This document shows positions 1 through 9,307 of a DNA stretch of 64,000 nt, one piece after another. Each line of letters begins with the position of its first letter. The stretch's first letter is position 1. The stretch is from NCBI GenBank assembly GCA_005843825.1, contig SZXX01000016.1, forward strand, positions 58,364-122,363, read 5' to 3'. Both the position numbers and the translations under genes were made by a program. The stretch is from Chlorobium sp. (GTDB taxonomy: Bacteria > Bacteroidota > Chlorobiia > Chlorobiales > Chlorobiaceae). The notes under the pieces are model-generated. The model did not search any database, was not told the DNA's origin, and was given only the letters and a program-made list of their open reading frames with translations.

Positions 1-256
1 ATCGTTTCAGCCACCCTTCATTGATGGCGTTGACGAGATAGCTGGAGTCGCTGTACAGGTGAACCTCGCAAGGCTCCTTGAGTGCTTGGAGCGCTTCAAT
101 GGCTGCGCTGAGCTCCATGCGGTTATTGGTTGTGGCGGGTGAGAACCCTGAGATTTCACGGATTGAAGCGCCATACATCAGGAGAGCTCCCCATCCGCCT
201 TTTCCGGGATTGCCGCTGCAGGCGCCGTCGGTGTATATGATTATTTTTTTTTTCAT
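1..256 (-). CDS. rnhA: Ribonuclease HI (3' end beyond window)
   Basis: RNase HI cleaves the RNA strand of RNA-DNA hybrids in the cytoplasm (Okazaki primers, R-loops). The first 85 residues are visible. They begin [18 protein letters not shown] and carry the catalytic acids D10 (YTDG), E48 (NNRMELS) and D70 (YSDSSY). The C-terminal half, including the last catalytic Asp, lies outside the window. The ATG at 256-254 follows the rpmB terminator directly, so the gene probably has its own promoter or depends on read-through. Family assignment is firm. Confidence 0.93.
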   Translation of the reverse strand, partial: MKKKIIIYTDGACSGNPGKGGWGALLMYGASIREISGFSPATTNNRMELSAAIEALQALKEPCEVHLYSDSSYLVNAINEGWLKR

Positions 257-260
257 CGAC

Positions 261-294
261 AAAAAAAGGCTCAACCTTGAATGGTTGAGCCTTT
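261..294 (-). terminator. Rho-independent terminator of rpmB
   Basis: A perfect 9-bp inverted repeat (arms 268-276 and 283-291, 6-nt loop) is followed on the minus strand by seven T (plus-strand A at 261-267). It lies between the rpmB stop and the rnhA start and separates the two. Confidence 0.85.
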
Positions 295-338
295 ATAAGA
301 TAGTGAAAAATCTTGTATGACCGGTTGTCGCCGAGGAC

Positions 339-557
339 TTACTTTAACAGTTTAGCAAGTTCAGCTGTTCCGGTTTTAGCGATAATTTTCATGGCTTTTG
401 CTGAAAGCTTAACCTTTACAAAGCGCTTTTCTTCTTCAATCCAGATTCTTTTTGTATGGAGGTTCGGCTCAAAACGGGTACGGACGTGGTTGTTCGCATG
501 GGAAACCGTATTGCCGTACTTAGGTCTTTTACCGGTCAGTAAACAAACTTTAGACAT
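339..557 (-). CDS. rpmB: 50S ribosomal protein L28
   Basis: L28 is a small 23S rRNA-binding protein of the large ribosomal subunit. The 72-residue product starts [12 protein letters not shown] and has the typical basic L28 pattern ([15 protein letters not shown], then [14 protein letters not shown]). The length is normal for the family. The zinc-type CxxC pairs of some L28 proteins are absent, so this is the zinc-independent form. It lies 72 bp downstream of bchG on the same strand and ends in a strong terminator, so it may share transcripts with bchG or have its own promoter in the gap. Confidence 0.95.
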   Translation of the reverse strand: MSKVCLLTGKRPKYGNTVSHANNHVRTRFEPNLHTKRIWIEEEKRFVKVKLSAKAMKIIAKTGTAELAKLLK

Positions 558-629
558 GGTGCTATCAATTGGTGTTAAAAAAACGTCACGGAATATAACA
601 ATAGTTTTACAAACCGGAAACGTATTGTT

Positions 630-1628
630 TCAAGGCCGGATACCGACAGCGCAAACCATCATTGATATGACATAGAGCAGTGTGCCGAAGGAGTTATACC
701 ATACTGCTTTTTCCCTTGGATTTGCAATCAGGATTTTCTGCATCGGCAGCTGAGCGACCAGAAGAATCAGGGCAATCACGGTCGTGGTCATTGATCCTTT
801 CAGCAGAAGAATGGATATGGCTGCAAGCTGGGCTGCATCCATTACAACAGAGGCAAGTATCGCAGCTTTCTTCTCACCGAGCTGCACCGGAATTGAGGCA
901 ACCTTGCGGATATTGTCGCCAACAACTGATTTAAAGTCGTTCAGCGTCATTATACCGTGTGCTCCGAGTGAAAAAATAATGGCTAAAGCAATGGTTTCCC
1001 TTGAAGGGATGCCTTGTGTAATGGAAAAACTGCCAGTCAGCCATGAGACTCCTTCATAGGCAAGGCCGACAATAAGATTGCCGAACCATCCGTTTCTTTT
1101 AGCCCTGATAGGCGGGCCGGAGTATGCGTGCGACATGAGCACACCGACAAAAGCAATGACGACCACATAGGGGTGAATGGAGAGCGCAACAAGAAAGCCT
1201 GTAATGATCAGGCCGAAGGTAATAAGCCAGCTGGCAGATTTTGATATTTTACCTGCAGGGATTGGACGGTCAGGTTCATTGATGGCGTCAACTTCACGGT
1301 CAAAGTAGTCGTTCATGGTCTGCGACATAGCGCACATGAGCGGTCCGGCAAGAAGAATGCCTCGAAGAAGAATAGACCAGTTTGCGGTAATGCCTTCACC
1401 GGTTGAAACGACACCACAGGCAAACGCCCACATGGGCGGGAACCAGGTGACCGGTTTCATGAGCGGAAGGATAGCGGAAGGCTCAATGCGGAATCCTGGC
1501 TTGTTGACGTTATCCAGAGCCTTCTGGATGGCCTTTTGCCTGGCATCGCTTACTCCTGACAGGCGAAGCTTGTCGGAGATGTTCTGATGCATTTCAGGGT
1601 TTAGCGTGTCGCGTCCGTTCATGGGCAA
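630..1628 (-). CDS. bchG: (Bacterio)chlorophyll synthase, UbiA prenyltransferase family
   Basis: This integral membrane enzyme esterifies a (bacterio)chlorophyllide with a polyprenyl diphosphate, the last step of pigment synthesis. The 332-residue product is polytopic. It has the first Asp-rich motif NDYFDREVD (106-114) followed by AINEPDRPIPAG, and a second, DFKSVVGD (231-238), both typical of BchG/ChlG. The segment KPVTWFPPMWAFACG resembles BchG of purple bacteria more than cyanobacterial ChlG. Green sulfur bacteria carry related bchG, chlG and bchK genes, so the exact substrate (BChl a, Chl a or BChl c) is inferred. It sits 69 bp after trpD and 72 bp before rpmB. The N-terminal 45 residues are a hydrophilic extension. 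Confidence 0.87.
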   Translation of the reverse strand: MPMNGRDTLNPEMHQNISDKLRLSGVSDARQKAIQKALDNVNKPGFRIEPSAILPLMKPVTWFPPMWAFACGVVSTGEGITANWSILLRGILLAGPLMCAMSQTMNDYFDREVDAINEPDRPIPAGKISKSASWLITFGLIITGFLVALSIHPYVVVIAFVGVLMSHAYSGPPIRAKRNGWFGNLIVGLAYEGVSWLTGSFSITQGIPSRETIALAIIFSLGAHGIMTLNDFKSVVGDNIRKVASIPVQLGEKKAAILASVVMDAAQLAAISILLLKGSMTTTVIALILLVAQLPMQKILIANPREKAVWYNSFGTLLYVISMMVCAVGIRP

Positions 1629-1697
1629 TAATGATTCTCACTTCGGCTCGAAAACAAGGCAGTTAGTATACAAGTTTTTTGATAAAAAGATAAGGAT

Positions 1698-2753
1698 TTA
1701 GTTCATGCCCGCAGAGTATCGTCGAGAGAGTTCAGCATTTATTTGCAGAATCGTAGTAAACCTTTTTTCGGTTTGACCACTTTCCAGAGCCTCTTTTGCT
1801 AAAATAAAGCCTTCCTTGATGCAGGGTACTTTTCCCGAAACATAACAGGCCATTGCAGTGGTGTAAAGGGATGCATCCATGTGTGCTGCAGGTGCACTCC
1901 CGTCAAGGATACGGCGGATAATAAGTGCGTTTTCGTCCCGGTCTCCACCCTGGATCTCCGATAATGCATGTCTGGTCAATCCGAAGTCTTCAGGATGAAC
2001 TGTATGCCGGGTGACAGAGCCGTTTTCGATTTCTATAATATAGGTTGGGCCGTTAAGGCTTGGTTCATCAAGCGCTACGCCTTCTTCAGTCATGGAATGA
2101 ACAACCATTGCGTGGCGGGTGCCTGTCTGTAACAGCACTTCAGTATAGAGTTCCATAAGTTCAGGTTTGAAAACACCCACAAGCTGCCGTTTTGACCGGG
2201 CTGGATTAATGAGAGGCCCCAGAATGTTGAAAATCGTTCTTATGGCCAGTTCGCGGCGTATATGGGCTACCTTTTTCATTGAAGGGTGGTAGAGGGGAGC
2301 AAAAAGGAAGGCGAATCCTGTTCGTTCAAACAGCTCTTTTGTTGCTTCCGGCGGAAGATCGATAACGAAGCCGAGTGCTTCAAGAACATCAGCGCTGCCG
2401 CAATTGCTTGTTACTGAACGGTTACCATGCTTGGCAATGCTGACACCGGCACTGTTTGCAATAATTGATGCGGTCGTTGAAATATTAAAAGTGCCGGCAT
2501 GATCACCTCCTGTGCCGCAGGTATCGACAGCGTCATCATCAAGCACAATCGTGTCTGCCTTCTCGATAAGGCTGTAATATGCGCCTGTGACTTCCCCGGG
2601 AGTAACCCCTTTTTGTTGAAGGAGTGCGAGCAATGCGGCTATGACAATTTCGGAAAACCGGCCATCCATAATGCTGTTCATGCAGAATGTCATTTCTTCC
2701 TGCGAAAAATTGTCGCCTTCAAGAAGCTTTTGCAGTAACTTTTTTTGAGGCAT
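1698..2753 (-). CDS. trpD: Anthranilate phosphoribosyltransferase
   Basis: TrpD transfers phosphoribose from PRPP to anthranilate, the second step of tryptophan synthesis, in the cytoplasm. The 351-residue protein has the PRPP/pyrophosphate loop CGTGGD (79-84), the anthranilate-site motif KHGNR (108-112) and the [12 protein letters not shown] stretch, all in normal order and at normal length. No other trp gene is adjacent, so the pathway genes are scattered. The ATG at 2753 gives the expected N-terminal helical domain. It probably heads a trpD-bchG-rpmB run. Confidence 0.95.
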   Translation of the reverse strand: MPQKKLLQKLLEGDNFSQEEMTFCMNSIMDGRFSEIVIAALLALLQQKGVTPGEVTGAYYSLIEKADTIVLDDDAVDTCGTGGDHAGTFNISTTASIIANSAGVSIAKHGNRSVTSNCGSADVLEALGFVIDLPPEATKELFERTGFAFLFAPLYHPSMKKVAHIRRELAIRTIFNILGPLINPARSKRQLVGVFKPELMELYTEVLLQTGTRHAMVVHSMTEEGVALDEPSLNGPTYIIEIENGSVTRHTVHPEDFGLTRHALSEIQGGDRDENALIIRRILDGSAPAAHMDASLYTTAMACYVSGKVPCIKEGFILAKEALESGQTEKRFTTILQINAELSRRYSAGMN

Positions 2754-2874
2754 GAAGCAGATTGGTTGGCAAATAAGTGCGAATATTCGTAAATGTAAAT
2801 AATAAGAAGAATTGCTTGTATTGTAAAAGACTCATTACAGATGCTCCGTAATTTCCAAGAATATATTGCAACTT

Positions 2875-3969
2875 ATGGATATTAAACAGATAACCCCATA
2901 CAGCGAAAAAGCTCTCGGGATGGTTCTTGCGAAAATGATGAGTCGGGCACTTGACTCCTGTATTGTTACCGATCTTTCTGTTATCCGCTGGCTTACCGGT
3001 TTCAGCGGTTCAAATGCAAGGCTGGTTGTTACCCCTGAAAAAAGCTGGTTGTTTACGGATTTCAGATATAAAGAGCAGGCCAGTCGTGAGGTTGAATATG
3101 CCGAAGTGGTTATTGCAGCTGACGGATTTTCGGCAGAGCTTGCATCAGGTCGATATCCCCTTGGAGAAACGGTTGGGCTCCAGTCTGATAAAATCACATG
3201 GCACGAAGCCTCTCAGCTTATTGAACAGCTTCATGGTAAACAGCTGGTAATACCTGTTGATTCTTTTTTCGATGAGTTCAGGATGATCAAGCATGAGATT
3301 GAGCTTGTGAAGATGCGTCGAGCTGCTGAAATCAGCGAACTGGTATTGGCAGAAGTGCTTACCATGATTTCACCATCTGTAACGGAACTTGATATTGCTG
3401 CTGAAATTTCTTTTCAGCATAAAAAGCTTGGGGCAGATAAAGACTCTTTTGAGCCTATAGTGGCCGGTGGTCCCCGATCTGCCATGCCTCATGCCCGGCC
3501 GTCAAGGGCTGTTTTCAAGTCAGGAGAGCTGATTGTTATCGATATGGGATGTGTCTATGAAGGATATGCATCCGACATGACCAGGACTGTTGCGCTTGGT
3601 CATGTATCAACCGAAGCCCGTAATGTCTATCGAATCGTGAAAGAGGCTCAGGCTCTCGGCCTGGCTTCGACAAAGTGCGGCATGAAGGCTCAGGAGCTTG
3701 ATGGCGAGGTGCGACGGTTTATTACTGCTCATGGGTACGGTAATGAGTTTGGCCACGGACTTGGTCATGGTGTAGGTCTTGAGGTGCATGAGGAACCAAG
3801 GATCAGCCTGAAAGGGGAGTGCATACTGAAGGAGAATATGGTTTTTACTATTGAGCCTGGGATCTATCTGCCGGGAAAATTCGGGGTTCGTATAGAGGAT
3901 ACGGTGGTGATGGGGCCGAATGGTGTTACTCCGTTTCAGAGCTTCAGTAAAGAGCTTATAGAATTATGA
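2875..3969 (+). CDS. M24 family aminopeptidase (Xaa-Pro peptidase type)
   Basis: This is a dinuclear-metal peptidase of the pita-bread fold that removes residues before proline from peptides in the cytoplasm. All five metal ligands are present: D223, D234, H294 (in HGLGHGVGLEVHE), E327 (TIEPG) and E341 (RIED). A creatinase-like N-terminal domain occupies roughly residues 1-125. The 364-residue length fits Xaa-Pro dipeptidase/aminopeptidase P of the short type. I chose the ATG at 2875; an in-frame TTG at 2866 would add three residues and neither has a clear ribosome-binding site. cutA follows after 23 bp, probably in the same transcript. Confidence 0.9.
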   Translation: MDIKQITPYSEKALGMVLAKMMSRALDSCIVTDLSVIRWLTGFSGSNARLVVTPEKSWLFTDFRYKEQASREVEYAEVVIAADGFSAELASGRYPLGETVGLQSDKITWHEASQLIEQLHGKQLVIPVDSFFDEFRMIKHEIELVKMRRAAEISELVLAEVLTMISPSVTELDIAAEISFQHKKLGADKDSFEPIVAGGPRSAMPHARPSRAVFKSGELIVIDMGCVYEGYASDMTRTVALGHVSTEARNVYRIVKEAQALGLASTKCGMKAQELDGEVRRFITAHGYGNEFGHGLGHGVGLEVHEEPRISLKGECILKENMVFTIEPGIYLPGKFGVRIEDTVVMGPNGVTPFQSFSKELIEL

Positions 3970-3992
3970 TTGTTTAATTTTCTTCTGAGAGC

Positions 3993-4322
3993 ATGGAGAG
4001 TAAGTATTGCATGGTTATTACCACTGCTCCTGATCGGGAGGAAGCTGAAAACCTGGCGGACGGTATTCTTGGCAATCGTCTCGCGGCCTGCGTGCAGTTG
4101 AGTGATATCAGGAGTTTTTTTCTATGGGAAGGAACAACGCAGAAAGAGAGTGAAGTTGCTCTCTATATCAAAACCACAGAAGCGTGTTACAGTGATCTTG
4201 AAGCCTATATTCTTGAACACCACTCCTACGATGTGCCTGAAATTATAAAGCTGCCCGTAACCGGCGGATTGCCCGCTTATCTGAACTGGCTCGACTCAAC
4301 TACCGCTTCGCCGAAAGCCTGA
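3993..4322 (+). CDS. cutA: Divalent-cation tolerance protein CutA
   Basis: CutA1 is a small trimeric, ferredoxin-like cytoplasmic protein linked to tolerance of divalent metals; its molecular role is still debated. The 109-residue product has the family signature: an N-terminal strand MVITTAPDREEAENLA, the RLAACVQ segment, the FLWEG loop and the C-terminal VPEIIKLPVTGG...YLNWL. Length is normal. It follows the aminopeptidase gene by 23 bp and converges with holB, whose stop lies 39 bp away. Confidence 0.94.
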   Translation: MESKYCMVITTAPDREEAENLADGILGNRLAACVQLSDIRSFFLWEGTTQKESEVALYIKTTEACYSDLEAYILEHHSYDVPEIIKLPVTGGLPAYLNWLDSTTASPKA

Positions 4323-4360
4323 ACATTCAGGATGGCAATCAACCACAATATTTCAGCCTG

Positions 4361-5530
4361 TCAGCTTCGCTGAAGCAAAGCTCTGATGTCAGCGGTGAAG
4401 GATGCCATGACGAGCAAGGGGCTGGCGTTGCGTTCGATGGCGCGGATTGCATCTTCGGTGATGGTTGATATCTGGAAGAAATCAGGATTGGGAAAGTTAT
4501 GAGCAAAACGGTCAATAGCATCGCTGATGTCCGGATTGTTCAGTTCCTGAAAGTCGGGTTTGATCCGGCGGTGGTTGACATCCTGAAAGAAGAGCAGGAG
4601 AGCGGCAAGAAAAAGTGAGAGTTCACTCCGCGAAAGGTTTTTTGCGTTTTGTTCGCATGCAGTGATGGCTTCATGGAAGCGGCTTGGTGTCAGCACCAGA
4701 CGAAGGTAGTCGAGCGCCTGGTTGCGAAGCATAATGGTTGCTGTTTCCGACTCTGTGCTGTCGCGGCTGTTGATAAGCTCCCATGCAAGGCGAAGGTTTC
4801 CTCTTGAAAAACTTACAATAAAGCTCAGTTCAGGCTCCTTGATTTCCGGACGGTTTTCCTGCAGCCAGAGCTTAAGTTCTCCTGCTGTAACCCGTGAAAA
4901 TTTGATGGCCTGGCATCGTGAGCGGATTGTGGGCAGCAGGGCTTCAGGTCTTGATGAAACTAGAATAAACAGAACGTGGGGAGGCGGTTCTTCAAGGAGT
5001 TTCAATATCTTGTTGGCGGCCGAAGGGTGAAGGCGCTCTGCCTGCGAAATAATAAAAATCTTTTTACTCCCCTCTCTTGGCATAAAAGACGCCTTATGCT
5101 GAAGGGTGATAATCTGTTCTGTCAGAATTCCCATGGAGCGCTCCATGGCAGGGGAAAAATAGGGGTTCAGCTTCTTTTGTTCGATCAGTGCATCGTACCG
5201 CTCTTTTGCTTCTGTAAAGCGCTTATTCTCTTTTTTGGCTGAGTCACCCGGATCGAGCAGGGCCGATTCTACCGGGAAAATATACTCAACATTCGGATGC
5301 ATGAACGACTGAATTTGCATACAGTCAGGGCATGTTCCGCAAGCTCCTTCACTTTCAGAAGCATCAGCTGATCGACAGTTGAATATGGAGGCAATTTCAA
5401 AGGCTGCTGATTCCTTCCCCGACCCTTCCGGGCCGGTGAAAAGGTAAGCATGTGCGAATCTCTCTGTTTCAAGCGCTTTCCGAAGGGTTCGGATTTGCTG
5501 TTTCTGACCAATAATGTTTTTCCAGCTCAT
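4361..5530 (-). CDS. holB: DNA polymerase III delta' subunit
   Basis: Delta' is the rigid stator of the clamp-loader complex that places the beta clamp on DNA. The 389-residue protein has a P-loop GPEGSGKE (33-40), a four-Cys zinc module (C52, C64, C67, C70) and the LLEEPPPHVLFILVSSRPEALLPTIRSRCQ region typical of the DnaX/HolB AAA+ family, followed by the helical C-terminal domain. Annotation as delta' rather than gamma/tau rests on length and context. It begins 16 bp after ilvE, so the two are probably cotranscribed. Confidence 0.88.
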   Translation of the reverse strand: MSWKNIIGQKQQIRTLRKALETERFAHAYLFTGPEGSGKESAAFEIASIFNCRSADASESEGACGTCPDCMQIQSFMHPNVEYIFPVESALLDPGDSAKKENKRFTEAKERYDALIEQKKLNPYFSPAMERSMGILTEQIITLQHKASFMPREGSKKIFIISQAERLHPSAANKILKLLEEPPPHVLFILVSSRPEALLPTIRSRCQAIKFSRVTAGELKLWLQENRPEIKEPELSFIVSFSRGNLRLAWELINSRDSTESETATIMLRNQALDYLRLVLTPSRFHEAITACEQNAKNLSRSELSLFLAALLLFFQDVNHRRIKPDFQELNNPDISDAIDRFAHNFPNPDFFQISTITEDAIRAIERNASPLLVMASFTADIRALLQRS

Positions 5531-5546
5531 GCCTCTCTTGCCGGCC

Positions 5547-6458
5547 TCAGATAAAGGTCAGCCAGTTGTATGGGTCTTCACCGGTCTGAACGATTTTCAG
5601 GTACGCATGCTGCAGTGCTTCGGTAATAGGGCCGCGTTTTTCATTACCGATCGGGTACTTGTCGATACTTCTGACCGGGGTTATCTCTGCTGCTGTTCCG
5701 GTGAGAAAAACTTCATCGGCAATATAGAGCGCTTCACGGGGAATAAGCGTTTCGCGAACTTCATAACCAAGCTCTTTTGCTATATGCATGACGGCGTAAC
5801 GGGTAAAACCCGGTAAAATCGATTGTCCTGACATTGGGGTATAAATGATGCCATCACGAACAACAAAAATGTTTTCACCGCTTCCTTCGGAAACATAGCC
5901 ATTGACATCGAGAGCGAGTCCTTCGGCGTAGTCGTCCATGACGGCTTCCATTTTGATGAGCTGCGAATTCAGATAGTTCCCCCCTGCTTTTGCCCATGCA
6001 GGCAGCGTGTTTGGAGCGGGCCTGCTCCATGATGATACACGGACATCGACGCCATTTTCAAGAACATCATCTCCAAGGTATGCCCCCCATTCCCATGTGG
6101 CGATGGCGACTTCGATAGATGCCCGGTGTGGATTTACTCCGACAGCTCCTTGCCCACGGTATACCAGCGGACGGATATAACAGGCTTTGTGACTGTTGGC
6201 GTGAATGATATTGATGACTGCGTCTTTAAGCTCCTGTTTGGAGTAGGGGATTTCGATGCGGTATATTTTCGAAGAATCTCTAAGACGTTTAATGTGTTCG
6301 TCCAGAAAAAGCACTGCAGAACCCTTCAGGGTATCATAGCAGCGTATTCCTTCAAAGGTCGATGAACCGTAGTGGACAACATGAGACAGAATGTGGATTT
6401 TTGCATCAATCCAGTCAATCAGTTCTCCATTCATCCAGATTTTAGCGGTCTTGTTCAT
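5547..6458 (-). CDS. ilvE: Branched-chain amino-acid aminotransferase
   Basis: This PLP enzyme of fold type IV interconverts branched-chain amino acids and their 2-oxo acids using glutamate. The 303-residue protein shows the class IV pattern: HYGSSTFEGIRCY near 29-41, the PLP-binding K157 in the WAKAGGNYLNS stretch, and YVSEGSGENIFVV, the cofactor phosphate loop. Length matches IlvE (about 300). A terminator and an extra inverted repeat separate it from pfk upstream. It precedes holB by 16 bp. Confidence 0.94.
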   Translation of the reverse strand: MNKTAKIWMNGELIDWIDAKIHILSHVVHYGSSTFEGIRCYDTLKGSAVLFLDEHIKRLRDSSKIYRIEIPYSKQELKDAVINIIHANSHKACYIRPLVYRGQGAVGVNPHRASIEVAIATWEWGAYLGDDVLENGVDVRVSSWSRPAPNTLPAWAKAGGNYLNSQLIKMEAVMDDYAEGLALDVNGYVSEGSGENIFVVRDGIIYTPMSGQSILPGFTRYAVMHIAKELGYEVRETLIPREALYIADEVFLTGTAAEITPVRSIDKYPIGNEKRGPITEALQHAYLKIVQTGEDPYNWLTFI

Positions 6459-6550
6459 AGTGCAGGCGTTGGGTGTTAAAACTTAAGCAGTATTACCTCT
6501 CAAAGATAGCTTGTTTTGAGTTTTTTAAAAGGCAATGCAGGCGTTTTTCT

Positions 6551-6583
6551 TCAGTTTCAGGGCTTTTGAACCTTTGAAACTGA
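6551..6583. repeat. Inverted repeat upstream of ilvE
   Basis: Arms TCAGTTTCA (6551-6559) and TGAAACTGA (6575-6583) form a perfect 9-bp inverted repeat with a possible inner GG/CC pairing. It lies between the pfk terminator and the ilvE start. It is not followed by a T run, so it may be an operator or a 5' UTR hairpin of ilvE rather than a terminator. Confidence 0.4.
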
Positions 6584-6590
6584 GAAATAT

Positions 6591-6623
6591 AAAAAGCCCC
6601 CGCAGATTCTTTGCAGGGGCTTT
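6591..6623 (-). terminator. Terminator of the phosphofructokinase gene
   Basis: A 12-bp stem with one G-T wobble (arms 6593-6604 and 6612-6623) and a GC-rich core lies 20 bp after the pfk stop on the minus strand and runs into a T-rich 3' side (plus-strand A at 6591-6595). Confidence 0.85.
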
Positions 6624-6641
6624 CTTACTAAGATAAACCGT

Positions 6642-7847
6642 TTAGTAAATTCGCTCGTAAACCCCTTCAACTTCACGGAGAATCGGTTCGTAGGCTACTG
6701 GCTTGCGCCCGAAACAGATGCCGAGTGACTCGTACATGGCTACATGTTCAAGGTCGACATGGCGTTGCACGATGGCTTTGCTCGATTCTATGAACTCAAC
6801 CTTGCGGCCCCTGACCTTGGAGATCGTAACGCCGGATTTTCCATCAAGAAGCAGGAGTATGGCTGCAGCACCGGCTTCAAAACCGAAGTTGATGTCGTAT
6901 GCTGAAGAGTTCCCCGAGCGGACAAGGTGACCGGGCTGGATGACTCGTACTTCTGGGATTTCGTAAATTCCCTCTACAAACATGCCGGTCTCTTTCATGA
7001 AAATCGGTATGGCCGGATCAGCTTTCAGTTGTTTCTGGATTTGCTGGGCGGTGAATTTTCCGGCTCCGGCAAGTTTTTTGTGTCCAAAGGCATCAATCCC
7101 TGCGGATTCATCAACAATATCGCTGCCATCAGCGTTTTTAAGGCCTTCTGCCACAACAATGGTGTAGGTTCCGCTATGGACATCACTTTCTCTGATTCTT
7201 CTGGTAAAGCGCTCGGCGAGGTGTTCGTAAACAACATTCCAGTCAGCAGGAATTTCAGGTATAAGAATACAGTCGGCTTCTGCTGCTATACCACTGCGAA
7301 AAGCAGTATGACCGGCATAACGGCCGAATACTTCTGTGACCAGCACCCGGTTGTGAGTTTTGCCCGTTGTTTTCAAGTCGTGTACAAACTGCGCTATGCG
7401 GTTGATGGTGGAGTCACCGCCGACTGAGTAGGTCTGGAGGTCAAGATCCATGGTTTTCGGCGCGTGGATACACTGAATCCCTTTCTGGTTGAGATCAACC
7501 ATGACACTGCCTGAATCGTCACCACCGCTGATAATCAGTGCGTCAAGGTCGAATTTTTTCATCCCGGCCTTGATACGGTTGTACTTGTCTGGGTTGCTTA
7601 TCGCTTTGATTTTAACTCGGGAATGTCCAGCCTCAGAACCGGCAAAACTGGCGTCGAAACGATCGAGACGTTCCTGGTCAAGCCTGACAATTTTATCCTG
7701 GTCGATAAGGTTGTATAATCCGGCGTATCCGTTAGGAATGATATAAAGCTCAAGGTCTTTCGACAGAGCCATCATTGCTGCGCCTTTCAGTACAGCATTG
7801 AGTCCTCCACAATCTCCACCGCTGGTAAGTATGCCAATTTTTTTCAC
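6642..7847 (-). CDS. pfkA: 6-phosphofructokinase, predicted PPi-dependent
   Basis: The enzyme phosphorylates fructose 6-phosphate to fructose 1,6-bisphosphate. The 401-residue sequence has the PFK core: GGDCGG (10-15), GGDDS (108-112), PKTMDLD (130-136, catalytic D134), and FGRYAGHTA with the substrate Arg. In the PFK-A family, Asp at the E. coli Gly104 position (D111 here) and Lys at the Gly124 position (K131 here) mark pyrophosphate-dependent enzymes, because they block the ATP alpha/beta phosphate site. PPi use is therefore predicted and the reaction could run in both directions. It is transcribed alone and ends in a strong terminator. Confidence 0.88.
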   Translation of the reverse strand: MKKIGILTSGGDCGGLNAVLKGAAMMALSKDLELYIIPNGYAGLYNLIDQDKIVRLDQERLDRFDASFAGSEAGHSRVKIKAISNPDKYNRIKAGMKKFDLDALIISGGDDSGSVMVDLNQKGIQCIHAPKTMDLDLQTYSVGGDSTINRIAQFVHDLKTTGKTHNRVLVTEVFGRYAGHTAFRSGIAAEADCILIPEIPADWNVVYEHLAERFTRRIRESDVHSGTYTIVVAEGLKNADGSDIVDESAGIDAFGHKKLAGAGKFTAQQIQKQLKADPAIPIFMKETGMFVEGIYEIPEVRVIQPGHLVRSGNSSAYDINFGFEAGAAAILLLLDGKSGVTISKVRGRKVEFIESSKAIVQRHVDLEHVAMYESLGICFGRKPVAYEPILREVEGVYERIY

Positions 7848-8032
7848 AGGTATGCTCTCCTATTCAAAGCTAATGTTAGTAATTAACGGCCAAATTTATT
7901 TATTTTTCGGGAAATGATCTCTCCTGATTATGGCTTTTAAAATAGATTATTTTTACTTGATTTTTCAACAATAAGCCTCAAAATTATCGAACAACCGATT
8001 TTCCAGGAAAAACCAGAAATGCATATTTCGTA

Positions 8033-9307
8033 ATGAATTACCTGGATCAGGCAAGGATTGCCTTTGTTCATCTGAGAGAAAGAAAGCGACAAACTATTCT
8101 TACTGCTCTTGGGGTTGCTGTAGGCTCTGCAATGCTGGTAACTACCATTTCTGTTGCAAGGGGGTCGTCATCGAATGTTATTGCTAAAGTTATTGATACT
8201 GCCCCCCATGTGCTTATAAGCGCTGAAAGGGTTGTTCCGCTTATCCCGGAAAATCTTGTCAGGCAGAATGCTGCTCTGGTTGCAATGGTGACCAAAAATA
8301 TTACTCTGAATCAACAGGAAGTCATCAAAAATTATACCGGAGTTGTCGAGAGCATTCGGCCAGTGGAAGAGCTTCGAAGCATTTCTCCCTTTGTACTCAG
8401 CAAGCTGTTGGCACGCAATAAAACCCGATTTACTGCCTGTGTTGCCCGGGGCGTTGTTCCTCGTCTTGAAGCAGATATTGCCGGCCTGCAAAAGAATCTG
8501 ATTGAAAAAAACTCTCTTGAAGAGCTCGCCTATACTCCGAATGGTATCCTTCTCGGTGATCTCCTTGCTAAAAAACTTAATGCCGGCTACCGTGACCGTA
8601 TCGTCCTTGTGACAAAAAACAGCGAGGAGTTTCCTGTAACGATAGTGGGGCGCTTCAGCAGCGGGTTTAATGTTAAGGATGAGCGTGAGGCGTATGTCAA
8701 TCTCTCACTTGCGCAGAGAATGGAGGGGATTGCTTCGAATTCGGTGACAGGTATCGGGCTGAGAACAGCGCATGTTGATCGTGCAGCCCGGACGGCAGCT
8801 CAAGTGCAGGAGTTGAGCGGATACAAAAGCGAGAGCTGGGATGAGACCAACAGGAACGTCATTGAGTTTTACAACCGTAATGCAGTGATCACCCTTGTAC
8901 TTGTGGGTTTTGTTTTTGTTGTTGCCGGGCTTGGTGTCTCATCTGTCATGACCACGGTGATTCTGCAAAAGGTTAAGGATATAGCTATTTTACGTTCGAT
9001 GGGAATGCAGGCAGGAAGCATCACCCGGATTTTTATGCTCGAAGGGTTTATGATCGGCGTTCTCGGCGTGGCCATAGGAAGCCCGATCGGGCATGTGATT
9101 TGTCATCTTGTTGACTCAATCCGTTTCGAGGCAAGTACTGCAGGAGTCTTGAAGAGTGACAGGATTAACATCATTGAACAGCCTGAAGCTCACATCATTG
9201 TAATCGTATTTGGCATACTTATAGCTGTGCTCTCATCCTGGAACCCGGCAAGAAAGGCTACACGCTATTTGCCGGTCAGGATTCTCAGGGGTGAAGTCGG
9301 TGCTTAG
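8033..9307 (+). CDS. FtsX/MacB-type ABC transporter permease (no adjacent ATPase)
   Basis: This is a cytoplasmic-membrane permease of the FtsX/LolC/DevC superfamily. Its 424 residues show the four-helix layout: TM1 near 22-44, a large extracytoplasmic domain (about 45-285), TM2 near 288-312, TM3 near 335-358 and TM4 near 390-410. The FtsX core segment is [22 protein letters not shown]. Such permeases normally pair with a MacB/LolD-type ATPase, but none is adjacent: the upstream gene is the divergent pfk and the downstream gene is the convergent ispF. The substrate is unknown. The stop codon overlaps the ispF stop on the other strand. Confidence 0.85.
   Translation: MNYLDQARIAFVHLRERKRQTILTALGVAVGSAMLVTTISVARGSSSNVIAKVIDTAPHVLISAERVVPLIPENLVRQNAALVAMVTKNITLNQQEVIKNYTGVVESIRPVEELRSISPFVLSKLLARNKTRFTACVARGVVPRLEADIAGLQKNLIEKNSLEELAYTPNGILLGDLLAKKLNAGYRDRIVLVTKNSEEFPVTIVGRFSSGFNVKDEREAYVNLSLAQRMEGIASNSVTGIGLRTAHVDRAARTAAQVQELSGYKSESWDETNRNVIEFYNRNAVITLVLVGFVFVVAGLGVSSVMTTVILQKVKDIAILRSMGMQAGSITRIFMLEGFMIGVLGVAIGSPIGHVICHLVDSIRFEASTAGVLKSDRINIIEQPEAHIIVIVFGILIAVLSSWNPARKATRYLPVRILRGEVGA

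Noticed and set aside
313..675. A 120-codon plus-strand frame over rpmB
   Set aside because: It is the shadow of rpmB and of the bchG 3' end; the L28 protein on the minus strand is unmistakable.
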